Part shown: piece after piece, positions 7,675 to 15,540 of the stretch
Numbering within the stretch: the stretch's first letter is position 1
Layout: each line of letters begins with the position of its first letter
DNA from: Caldilineaceae bacterium
Lineage (GTDB): Bacteria > Chloroflexota > Anaerolineae > Caldilineales > Caldilineaceae
Direction of reading: 5' to 3'
Assembly: GCA_022824685.1 (NCBI GenBank)
Contig: JAJDZJ010000198.1
Span: forward strand, 1 to 62,227
Length of the DNA stretch: 62,227 nucleotides
Notes under the pieces: model-generated
Databases searched by the model: none
What the model was told of the DNA's origin: nothing
Seen by the model: only the letters and a program-made list of their open reading frames with translations
Translations under genes and position numbers: made by a program

Positions 7675-8595
7675 ATGTCCCATCGCAAGGCGATCTACTA
7701 CCAGGCCCTCGCTGCCATACTCTTCAGTACAAGCGGCCTCTTGATCAAAGTGATCTCCGTCGAGCCGTTGCCCCTGCTGGGCGTGCGCGGCGCCGTCGCC
7801 GCGCTGGCCATCGCCCTCTACATGGCGCGTCCATTCCTGCAAACCGCGCGCCGGAACCCATCTGACGGCACGCGCCCCCGGCATCAGAAGCCCAGTCTGA
7901 AATTCCGCCTGACGCTCCCAATGCTCGGCGGGGCCATATCCCTCGTCGGCGCCCAGGCCTCCTTCATCATCGCAGTCCGCGAGACCACCGCCGCCAACGC
8001 CATCTTTCTCCAGTACACCGCGCCGATCTTCGTCGCCTTCTTCGGCATTCACTATCTCCGCGAAACGGTGGGCAAACTGGACTGGCTTGCCCTTGCCGCC
8101 GTAGGCGCGGGACTCCTCTGCTTCTACGGCGACGGCCTGACCGCCGGTGGCGCCTTCGGAAACCTCTTCGGCCTGCTGGCCGGCCTGACATTCGCCTGGT
8201 TTCTCCTCTTCATGCGCAAACAGAAGGATACATCGACCATTGAAACCGTCCTGCTCGGCAACCTCCTCTCCGCGCTGCTTGGGCTCCCCTTCCTGCTCGG
8301 CGCCGCGCCAACCATTGCCGACTGGCTGGGAATGCTCTTTCTCGGTCTCTTCCAGATCGGTCTCCCCTCTATCCTCATCGCCGTCGCAATCAAAAAGCTG
8401 ACCGCTGTCGAAGCCATCCTCATCCAGACCCTGGAGCCCGTCCTCAACCCCATCTGGGTCCTTCTCTTTATCGGCGAGATGCCCACGGCTCTCGCGCTGC
8501 TGGGTGGATCCATCGTTGTCGGCGCAGTCACATTCCGCTCCATCCTCTCTACCCGCACGCCGCCCGCGCAGCCGGCCTCCCAGCCCACAGCATGA
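7675..8595 (+). CDS. EamA/DMT-superfamily transporter
   Basis: A 306-aa membrane protein with about ten hydrophobic segments arranged as two EamA repeats. Typical features are AILFSTSGLLIKV at the start of the first repeat, TTAANAIFLQYTAPIFV, and AILIQTLEPVLNPIWVLLFIGE near the end of the second. The family exports or imports metabolites such as amino acids and nucleotide sugars; the substrate cannot be told from sequence. Neighbouring glycosyltransferases suggest a glycan precursor. The start codon directly follows the heptamer repeat, so translation may be leaderless-like or coupled. Confidence 0.88.
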   Translation: MSHRKAIYYQALAAILFSTSGLLIKVISVEPLPLLGVRGAVAALAIALYMARPFLQTARRNPSDGTRPRHQKPSLKFRLTLPMLGGAISLVGAQASFIIAVRETTAANAIFLQYTAPIFVAFFGIHYLRETVGKLDWLALAAVGAGLLCFYGDGLTAGGAFGNLFGLLAGLTFAWFLLFMRKQKDTSTIETVLLGNLLSALLGLPFLLGAAPTIADWLGMLFLGLFQIGLPSILIAVAIKKLTAVEAILIQTLEPVLNPIWVLLFIGEMPTALALLGGSIVVGAVTFRSILSTRTPPAQPASQPTA

Positions 8596-8614
8596 CATCG
8601 CGACCAGGACCACA

Positions 8615-10660
8615 GTGCGCCGACTGAACGCCCCCTTCGAAGCCCGCAACGCGACCGCCTTCGCACGACTGTCTTCGATCCGGCAGCGCATCCGGGCCTC
8701 CTTCCTACCCGAACTTTTCGTCCTTCTCCTGGCCGCTCTACCCCGCCTCTGGCGCCTGGAATACCACAGCGTCTGGTTCGACGAAGCCGTCTCGCTCGAC
8801 TGGGCCAGGCTCGGGCCCGCCCACATCTGGGCGGACACCTTCCAGCTGATCAGAGACAAACATCCCCCCGCCTACTACCTTGCGCTCCACTACTGGCAAA
8901 CGTTGCTGGGATGGCTCGGCGCCGATCAAAGCGACGCCGCCCTCCGTATCTTCGGCGTCCTCTCTGGGATTCTGATGATCTGGGGCGTCCTTCGTCTTGT
9001 GACCCGTCTGAGCGGCCGCGCAGAGGGCCTGCTCGCCGGAGCCTTCACTGCGCTCGCGCCCCTGCTTGTCTGGTACAGCCAAGAGCTGCGCATGTTTCAG
9101 CCCGCCGCGACTGCAATCGTCTGGGCCGCCTTCTTCCTCATTGCCGCCCGCGACGACGCCTCTCACCACGCCGCGTCACTGGGCAGAAGCCCCGCTCGTG
9201 CTCGCCTTCTCTGCTGGGTCGGCCTCATAACGGCCCTGACACTCGCCCTCTACAGCTATCTCTACGCCGCCTTCTTTCTGCCCGGCCTTGGCCTGGCCGT
9301 GTTTCTGCAAGCCCGCCGCAATGGCTCGCTGGACAGGCGCCACATTCTCGAGGCCGTCGCCGTCTTCGCGGCCGTTGCACTCCTCTTCCTGCCACTTGCC
9401 CGCAGCGCCTGGGCCGTCAACAGCGCATCCAGCGCGCCCGGCGCCCCCTTCGCCGATTTCCTGCCCAACCTCTGGCGCCAGCTGCGTCTCTTCACCGTCT
9501 GGCATACCGGCTGGCCCGACGCTGTCCGCGCCGCCGCCGTCCTCTTCTTCGCCCTTCTCGTTCTCGCCGGTCTCCTCCTCCCTCGCCGCGCCGGCCGTGA
9601 TGCACGTCCATACCTGTGGCTCTGGATCAGCGCGCCGCTCCTGATCGGCAGCGCGCTGCTCGCCACCAACGGGGCCATCTTTCGCGAGGACCGCTACTTC
9701 CTCTTTGTCGCCCCCTTCGTCCTCTGGGCCGCGGCCCGCGGCGCAAGCGCGCTCGCCAGATGGAGCCCATCCACAGGCGCTCTTGCTGGCCTCGCCGCGC
9801 TCACCATCCTCGCCGCTTCACTGCCCGTCCTCTGGACGCCGCCGCTCTTCCGCGAAAACTGGCGCGCCGCCGCCGACTATATCGGCGCCTACCAGCAGCG
9901 CAGCCCCCACTCCACCTCAGCCGCGCTCGTCCATCCCTACTTCCTCCTGCCCGCCCTCGACTGGTACCTGCGCCAGCAGCCCGCCGCGGCAGAGATGCCC
10001 GTCTACGGCAACTTCAACGCCCCGCTGACCTCCGAGCAGGCCGATTCCCTCATCGCCGGCCATCTGCACGATCTGTCCGAGGCCAGCGGCGTCGACACAC
10101 TCTGGCTGCTGCAAAGCCACCTCGCCGGCGTCGATGATCACCGCCTGGTTCAGTCCTGGTTGGACGGAACATATCCTCTCGTCACCGAGCAATACCCTGC
10201 AGGCGTGGAAATGCGCGGATATGCGATCCGCTACAGATACCCCGCTCTGCCCGCGCTCTCGCAGGCCGCCCTGCACCCGGGCGCGCAGGTCTTCCCCGGC
10301 GTCAGTCTCGCCGCCTGCGAGATCGTCACCCCCGTCGTCGCCGCGCGCGATATCCTCTATCACCCGCCTAGCGGTTGGGTCCATATGCGGCTGTGGTTGA
10401 GGAAAAATGAAGAAGTGAGCGAAGCGCCCGCTCTCTACGCCCTGGTCCAGGCAGAGGATGGCCAGATCTGGGGACGTTCCCTGCAGCGCGCCGGCGACGT
10501 TCTTTCCATCTACCCGCCCACAATCTGGCAGTTAGACGAATACGTCCGCGTCGAACTGGATGTAAACCTCAATCCCCTGGCGGCTCCCGGCGCCTACAAT
10601 GTCAAAGTCGAAGCCGAAGGCGAACCCGGCGTCCCCTGCGGAACCGTCCAACTCGAATAA
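8615..10660 (+). CDS. GT39/ArnT-like polytopic membrane glycosyltransferase
   Basis: A large membrane protein of about 681 aa. The motif SVWFDEAVSLDWA (acidic pair at about 56-57) in the first extracytoplasmic loop is characteristic of GT-C enzymes that use polyprenyl-phosphate sugars, such as protein O-mannosyltransferase and ArnT. About ten hydrophobic segments follow, then a soluble C-terminal domain of roughly 260 residues. GTG at 8615 is chosen, preceded by AGGA and lying 19 bases after the EamA stop; upstream codons overlap that gene and read as low-complexity sequence. With the DPM-like GT2 gene upstream, it could transfer the lipid-linked sugar to an envelope acceptor. Confidence 0.8.
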   Translation: MRRLNAPFEARNATAFARLSSIRQRIRASFLPELFVLLLAALPRLWRLEYHSVWFDEAVSLDWARLGPAHIWADTFQLIRDKHPPAYYLALHYWQTLLGWLGADQSDAALRIFGVLSGILMIWGVLRLVTRLSGRAEGLLAGAFTALAPLLVWYSQELRMFQPAATAIVWAAFFLIAARDDASHHAASLGRSPARARLLCWVGLITALTLALYSYLYAAFFLPGLGLAVFLQARRNGSLDRRHILEAVAVFAAVALLFLPLARSAWAVNSASSAPGAPFADFLPNLWRQLRLFTVWHTGWPDAVRAAAVLFFALLVLAGLLLPRRAGRDARPYLWLWISAPLLIGSALLATNGAIFREDRYFLFVAPFVLWAAARGASALARWSPSTGALAGLAALTILAASLPVLWTPPLFRENWRAAADYIGAYQQRSPHSTSAALVHPYFLLPALDWYLRQQPAAAEMPVYGNFNAPLTSEQADSLIAGHLHDLSEASGVDTLWLLQSHLAGVDDHRLVQSWLDGTYPLVTEQYPAGVEMRGYAIRYRYPALPALSQAALHPGAQVFPGVSLAACEIVTPVVAARDILYHPPSGWVHMRLWLRKNEEVSEAPALYALVQAEDGQIWGRSLQRAGDVLSIYPPTIWQLDEYVRVELDVNLNPLAAPGAYNVKVEAEGEPGVPCGTVQLE

Positions 10661-10677
10661 GAATTGCCGCCCAGCCT

Positions 10678-10705
10678 CTCACTGACCACTGACCACTGAC
10701 TACTG
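10678..10705 (+). repeat. ACTGACC heptamer repeat, copy 2, overlapping the recJ stop
   Basis: Three near-perfect tandem heptamers (ACTGACC, ACTGACC, ACTGACT) lie between convergent genes. The TAG stop codon of recJ on the minus strand falls inside the repeat, so the array forms the 3' boundary of that gene. Confidence 0.8.
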
Positions 10706-13156
10706 CTTTTCCAATTTCAGCGCCCCTACCTGCGCCCGCTGGAAAAACCGTCTGTACGCGCGCACCTCCGCCAGCAGTTCCTTCAACTCCTCGAGCAAGA
10801 GCGTCCGCGCAGGGCCGTCTCCTTCGCTCCCTGCGCCCGGCCTGACGCGCGCCACATCGCCCTCATTCCATCCCTGCAACTGCAGCAGCCCCTTCCGTTC
10901 CAGCCACAATAGACTGCAGCGAATGATCTCCTCCGTTACGCCGATGCGGGCCGCCAACCTGTCAATTGGAAGAAGGCCCTTCCGGCCTTCTCCGCTCCCA
11001 TCACCTTCCGAATCAGCCTGCAGGGACCACTTCGCCATCCCCGCCACCTGCCTCAACACGTCGTCTGCATGTGCCTCGGCCGTGTCGCGGCCGACCAGAT
11101 ACAGCGCCGAAGGGGCCAGCTCTTCCACCAGCCAGTGGAGCAGTTCCGGCGACGGCGGGCTGCTCCACAGCACCAGGGGATGCCCCGGTCTCGCCTGAAC
11201 CGCCTCCAGGCGCGACTGAAACGGAACATCGCCCAACTGCGTCCCCTCCGCAAACCAGACCGCGCCGTCGATAGTCTGCAGATCCTTCGCGGAGACCAGC
11301 TCGCGTCGCAGGTCATGGATAGCGACTTTCTTCGCCTGCCCGTCAACGACACCCGTCGCGGCGTCCCGGCCCCCACTTCCTTCCGCCGGCCGCACCGCCT
11401 CCAGCGTCAGCTGCCCCGTCCGCTCCCCGCGAAATTCGTTAATGCCCAGCGTATACGCAATGTCAACCAGCCCGCCCGGCAGCTCCACATCCGCGCTGCG
11501 CCACCAGACCGCAGTCTGTCTCCTCTCCTCCTGATCCTGCAACAGCAAACGCCGGTGCGCGCCGTCCCGCCCGATCCGCCTGTCCTGAACAACCGTCAGC
11601 CCGCGGCTCACGAACGTGGGCAGCGGGTTGCCGTTGCCAAAGGGAGCCAGCCGCCCGATCTCTTCCGCCAACGTCAGGCTGAGCTCTCCAAAAGGCAGCT
11701 CCGCGTCAATGCGCAGACCTTCCGGCCCGGCGTCGATTCGATGCAGATCGACCTGCCTGCTCAGCTCCCGCCGAAACCGGTCAATGTTGGCCGCCTCCAA
11801 CGTCACTCCCGCCGCGCCCGGGTGCCCGCCGTGGTGTATCAGCAGCCCCCCGCATCCCGCGATCGCCCCCCCGATATCCACGCCCGCCGTGCTGCGCGCG
11901 CTGCCCCGCGCCGGCTCGTCCGGCGGGCTGCACAGCAGAACCGTCGGCTTGTGGTACGCCTCCACCAGCCGGGCCGCGACGATGCCGATTATCCCCGCAT
12001 GCCAGTTGGGATTCGCCAGAACGATCGCATTGAAGTCCAGCAGAACCGGCTCCCGTTCCAGCATATCAAACGCCGTCTGCGTAATCTGGCTGGTCAGCAG
12101 CCGCCTCTCGTTGTTCAGCCTCTCCATCTGCGCGGCAAGCTGCCCCGCGCGCGTCGCGTCGTCCGTGGTCAGCAGCTCCACCGCCGCCGTCGCATCATCC
12201 AGCCGGCCCAGCGCGTTCATGCGCGGCCCGATCTGAAATCCGATCGACTGGGCATCAACGCTTTCCAGCAATAGGCTGGCGCTCTCCATCAGTGCCTTCA
12301 GCCCGACCCGTTCTGTCCGCCGCAACCTGTCCAACCCGACCTGAAGCAGGTAACGCGTGTCATGCGTCTGCTCAGCCACGTCGGCAACAATCCCCAGCGC
12401 CACCAGGTCCAAGAACTGCGACGCGCCCTCGGCGTCGCCAGCCAAACTGTACAGCTCCTGCGCCAGCTTGTAGGCTACACCCACCCCGGGCAGCGTACGC
12501 AGCGGATCGCCCTCGGCCAAAAATTTGGGGTTCACGATCGCGTCCGCCCGCCGTACGCTCTGCGCGCCGGCAACCTCCGCTCCCTCGCCGCAAGGCGGCT
12601 CCTCGCCCGGTTCCGCGTCCGCGAATTCAGCCGGCAGGTCATGGTGGTCCGTAACCACCACCGTCAGCCCGGCATCCTTCGCCATCCCGATCCCTTCCCC
12701 GTCGCTGATGCCCGTGTCGCACGTCACCAGCGCCTGCGGTCTGAAACTCGCATCGTCCAGCAACGCCTGCAGCTTCGCAGGGCGGATGCCGTGCCCTTCG
12801 CTGAAACGATTCGGCACATGAAACCGCACGCGCGCCGGCCCGGCCAGCTCCCGCAGAGCCGCCGTAAGCAACGTCGTGCTCGTCTGTCCATCTACGTCGA
12901 AATCCCCCCACACGAGAAAATTCTTCCCTTGCCCTATCGCCTCGAACAGCGTATGCGCCGCCCGCTCCAGGCCCGCCAACGCCCGAGGCGGCGCAGGCGC
13001 ATACGACGCGCTGTCCAGAAATGGAAGCGCCTTCTCCGGCGTGTCAAACGCCCGCTGCGCCAGCAGCCGCGCCACCAGCGGATGCCCGCCCACCGCATCC
13101 AGCAGCGCCGCCGAAGGCTCAACTTGAGATCTCAGAATCCAGGGTTGGGGGGGCAT
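10700..13156 (-). CDS. recJ: Single-stranded-DNA-specific 5'-3' exonuclease RecJ
   Basis: A DHH/DHHA1 phosphoesterase of 818 aa that degrades single strands 5' to 3' in recombination and repair. Motif DFDVDG is at residues 85-90, DHH at 170-172, and the DHHA1 motif HHGGHPGAAG near 455. An OB-like segment follows, and the C-terminus has a long extension ending in a winged-helix-like region (IDRLAARIGVTEEIIRCSLLWLERKG). Many RecJ proteins are nearer 570 aa, so this belongs to the long class. ATG at 13156 is chosen because the DHH-family homology starts there. It is the last of five co-directional genes, 37 bases behind the TOPRIM-like gene. Confidence 0.93.
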   Translation of the reverse strand: MPPQPWILRSQVEPSAALLDAVGGHPLVARLLAQRAFDTPEKALPFLDSASYAPAPPRALAGLERAAHTLFEAIGQGKNFLVWGDFDVDGQTSTTLLTAALRELAGPARVRFHVPNRFSEGHGIRPAKLQALLDDASFRPQALVTCDTGISDGEGIGMAKDAGLTVVVTDHHDLPAEFADAEPGEEPPCGEGAEVAGAQSVRRADAIVNPKFLAEGDPLRTLPGVGVAYKLAQELYSLAGDAEGASQFLDLVALGIVADVAEQTHDTRYLLQVGLDRLRRTERVGLKALMESASLLLESVDAQSIGFQIGPRMNALGRLDDATAAVELLTTDDATRAGQLAAQMERLNNERRLLTSQITQTAFDMLEREPVLLDFNAIVLANPNWHAGIIGIVAARLVEAYHKPTVLLCSPPDEPARGSARSTAGVDIGGAIAGCGGLLIHHGGHPGAAGVTLEAANIDRFRRELSRQVDLHRIDAGPEGLRIDAELPFGELSLTLAEEIGRLAPFGNGNPLPTFVSRGLTVVQDRRIGRDGAHRRLLLQDQEERRQTAVWWRSADVELPGGLVDIAYTLGINEFRGERTGQLTLEAVRPAEGSGGRDAATGVVDGQAKKVAIHDLRRELVSAKDLQTIDGAVWFAEGTQLGDVPFQSRLEAVQARPGHPLVLWSSPPSPELLHWLVEELAPSALYLVGRDTAEAHADDVLRQVAGMAKWSLQADSEGDGSGEGRKGLLPIDRLAARIGVTEEIIRCSLLWLERKGLLQLQGWNEGDVARVRPGAGSEGDGPARTLLLEELKELLAEVRAYRRFFQRAQVGALKLEKQ

Positions 13157-13193
13157 TGTATGCACTATCAGCTGAGGAGTTTGACGGACGAGG

Positions 13194-13838
13194 TCAGTTG
13201 GCCCAGTTGTTTGCCTGAATCGCGTTGCTGACCTCTTCTTCCAATGCAGTAAACGCACTGAGCTGTCGTAAGGGCGAAAAATCCTCAACGAACTCAGTGA
13301 CGAGCCGCGCGCGTCTCGCTACAGGGAAACTCCTTTGGCGACGTCGACTGAGGTCGCTGGCTTGAATGAGTAACCTGTATAAGAGATCCTTCGGATCTGA
13401 AACCAATTCCAAATTTTTTGCAGTAGGGAGCTCTAGCTCGCCAGCGTATCGTCTGTTTCCCGCGGCGGTCTTAATGGCAGTTTCATCAATCAAGAGCCAT
13501 GTTTCCTGCATCCGAACGGGAATGACGCAGACAAACACTGGTGACAAGGCCTGGGGCAAATCAGCTATTGCTTGACTGATCTCTTGGACTCGACTTTCCC
13601 GGGTCGCCCTTTCGGCGTCTCGATGCACGAAGAGGAGGTCGCAGGGGTAGTAAACAAGGCTGCTTCGGATTCTGTCCGGCAGTCTTCGCCTGTCTTGTGT
13701 GCGTAGCGCTGCAAGATCTGCCCAAGTTGGTTGAATGGGACAGCGTATGCCATTCTCAGTGAGGATCCAATTCAGAATTGGAATTAGTGCTGTGTCGCTG
13801 CTGCCGTCGGTAACCAACGTATATCTAAGTTCATCCAT
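13194..13838 (-). CDS. TOPRIM/DUF4276-like protein paired with the AAA ATPase
   Basis: A 214-aa protein not firmly assigned. Residues 8-15 (LVTDGSSD) resemble the first TOPRIM acidic motif, with Asp where Glu is usual; LLFVHRDAE (69-77) resembles the DxD motif; and VRMQETWLLID (108-118) looks like the EAWLLAD-type motif of DUF4276. These acidic residues suggest a metal-dependent nuclease. The start lies three bases after the ATPase stop, so the two are co-translated. A split ATPase plus TOPRIM protein is the logic of OLD-type and PARIS-type defence systems. Base composition looks lower in GC than in recJ. A non-nuclease function is possible if the altered first motif is inactive. Confidence 0.6.
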   Translation of the reverse strand: MDELRYTLVTDGSSDTALIPILNWILTENGIRCPIQPTWADLAALRTQDRRRLPDRIRSSLVYYPCDLLFVHRDAERATRESRVQEISQAIADLPQALSPVFVCVIPVRMQETWLLIDETAIKTAAGNRRYAGELELPTAKNLELVSDPKDLLYRLLIQASDLSRRRQRSFPVARRARLVTEFVEDFSPLRQLSAFTALEEEVSNAIQANNWAN

Positions 13839-13841
13839 TCT

Positions 13842-15275
13842 TTAGTGCAAATCCGGATTTTCCATGGGTAGGCCGAGTTGGCTGTCTCTGTCCGGATTGG
13901 GACTCAAATAGGCCAAGAGGCGTCCCATGATCACCGGTTTTTCTGCAGGAGAAGCTGCGCTTCGCCATGTATTAGGACGCCATCTGAAAGCGGCCTTCTG
14001 AAAGCGTTTGTCACGATGTATAGCTTGTTCTGTTTCTGCGATGAGTAAACTATCCGGCGGAACCAAATTCACGACCCCAGGGGAATGTGTATTGACAATG
14101 ACCTGGCGCAGCGGATTCGTCCTGTCGACAGGTCTGGTGACATCAACCGCTATCTCCTGGAGCAGCGCCAACATGGCTGCGATTCGGCCAGGGTGAATGC
14201 CGTTTTCCGGCTCCTCAAGGCAGATGACGCCCTGTGCAGAGGGGTCAAGCGCCAGCACCGCCAGCGCCAGGAAGCGTAAGGTTCCGTCAGACAATGATCG
14301 GGCTGGAAAAGACGTTCCGTTCCTGTCCTGCACTTGTAGAGTCAGCAGCTGCCGTTTCTCATCCCGGTCTACGTTTACCTCAAAGACTTCATCGATCAAG
14401 TCGGTTAGCCTCAAAGCGACCTGCTCATAGACCCAGCTGTCATCGTCGTCCATATCCGCCTCATTCACAGAATGCGCCAGCGAATAGAGCGTGGCCGGCA
14501 GGCGCGAACCATCCGGACGCATCCCCGGAGGTGTCATGAACTCGTCAGGTTTGCGCAACGACGACGGTTCCAATTGGAGCAGACGCCAAGACTGCATCTC
14601 CCGTCGAGCAAGCAGAACCGTAGGGCTTTCGAGAGCGTTAGCGGTTGACAACACAGTGCGAGGAAGATTTATGGCCGAGAATGACTGGGGCCGTCCACTG
14701 CTTCCGCCGTCCTGGTGCAAGCGGACAACCCTCTGCCCCTCCTGCTCAACGGTAGAAATGAATGGAGCAGCCCTACGGCCCTTGACAACCGAATTCCGCC
14801 AATCCTTGGCCTTATGTTGAAACCTGAGGTGTCTCGACGCTTCACCCAGCTTTATATGTTCCAAGCTCTCTCGCATTAGCTCAAAGGAGCCGGATAGCGG
14901 GAGACTCCCGTCAACTCGATAAGCAAGTTCCAAGGAATATCGCAGAAAAGTGAACGTAGCCTTTGCTTCTTGACCTAGATCGTCTACGCCCTTGTCCGGG
15001 ATAATCATCTCCGCAGTAAACAAAATGGTATCCGCGTACTCGCTTCCAATTCGATGGAACAGGCTCTGAACCGATGACGCCTTGTCCTCTTCGGCTCGAA
15101 TCGACGCCGCGGCATCCACAAAGGTGTCGCTGGCAAGCCTGCCCAGGAACTGTATCGCATCAAACAGGTTGGACTTGCCCGTCCCATTCGCCCCGGCGAT
15201 GCATGTGAAAGGGCCGAATCGGACATCAACATCCACCAGGTTTTTGAAGCCGGATACGTGTAGTCTCGTTAACAT
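13842..15275 (-). CDS. SMC/OLD-like AAA ATPase (AAA_21/AAA_15 type)
   Basis: ABC-class ATPase of 477 aa. MLTRLHVSGFKNLVDVDVRF is the usual opening of RecF/OLD-like ATPases; Walker A GANGTGKS is at 28-35, the signature LSDGT at 328-332, Walker B CLEEPENGIHP around 352-362, and the switch histidine in NTHSPG at 397. No TOPRIM domain is fused at the C-terminus; the next gene supplies a candidate. ATG at 15275 is chosen because the homology begins there. The start lies inside the preceding DUF2283 gene. Composition and wobble use differ from neighbouring high-GC genes, suggesting recent transfer. Confidence 0.85.
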   Translation of the reverse strand: MLTRLHVSGFKNLVDVDVRFGPFTCIAGANGTGKSNLFDAIQFLGRLASDTFVDAAASIRAEEDKASSVQSLFHRIGSEYADTILFTAEMIIPDKGVDDLGQEAKATFTFLRYSLELAYRVDGSLPLSGSFELMRESLEHIKLGEASRHLRFQHKAKDWRNSVVKGRRAAPFISTVEQEGQRVVRLHQDGGSSGRPQSFSAINLPRTVLSTANALESPTVLLARREMQSWRLLQLEPSSLRKPDEFMTPPGMRPDGSRLPATLYSLAHSVNEADMDDDDSWVYEQVALRLTDLIDEVFEVNVDRDEKRQLLTLQVQDRNGTSFPARSLSDGTLRFLALAVLALDPSAQGVICLEEPENGIHPGRIAAMLALLQEIAVDVTRPVDRTNPLRQVIVNTHSPGVVNLVPPDSLLIAETEQAIHRDKRFQKAAFRWRPNTWRSAASPAEKPVIMGRLLAYLSPNPDRDSQLGLPMENPDLH

Positions 15276-15507
15276 AAGGCCCCCATGCCGCCCCTGAAGC
15301 AACTCCCCCGTCACTCTGGTCTCTGCTCGAAATGAATCTTGAGACATCGACATGCTCGCCAGCATGCTCGATCGTAACGCTGACGACTTTTCCGTCGGCG
15401 TCCAGTTCAATCAGAAGATTCTCATTTACATCACGGGTCTCAACGATCTCCCCGTCCGAAAAACTGACCAGCAGCGTATCAGTATCCTGAAAATATCTGA
15501 TGTCCAT
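15226..15507 (-). CDS. DUF2283 small protein
   Basis: A 93-aa protein starting MDIRYFQDTDTLLVSF, then SDGEIVETRDVNENLLIELD and ADGKVVSVTIEHA, the beta-rich pattern of DUF2283. Typical members are about 60-80 aa, so roughly 30 C-terminal residues are extra; they are encoded where the gene runs 50 bases into the ATPase gene. DUF2283 genes occur as small solitary or toxin-antitoxin-like genes without proven function. The overlap makes coupled expression with the ATPase likely. It begins 33 bases after the stop of the RecB-like nuclease gene. Confidence 0.75.
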   Translation of the reverse strand: MDIRYFQDTDTLLVSFSDGEIVETRDVNENLLIELDADGKVVSVTIEHAGEHVDVSRFISSRDQSDGGVASGAAWGPYVNETTRIRLQKPGGC

Positions 15508-15540
15508 TCTGCTAAAGTCCTAGACGTTCAGCCATTCCAC

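Noticed and set aside
7618-8859. A 413-aa open frame on the minus strand across the EamA gene
   Set aside because: It is rich in Gly/Glu/Gln and antisense to a clear membrane-protein gene. High-GC DNA with C/G wobble creates such long antisense frames.
11069-12274. A 401-aa plus-strand open frame within recJ
   Set aside because: Antisense to a recognised RecJ; the reading is Arg/Pro/Gln-rich without any domain.
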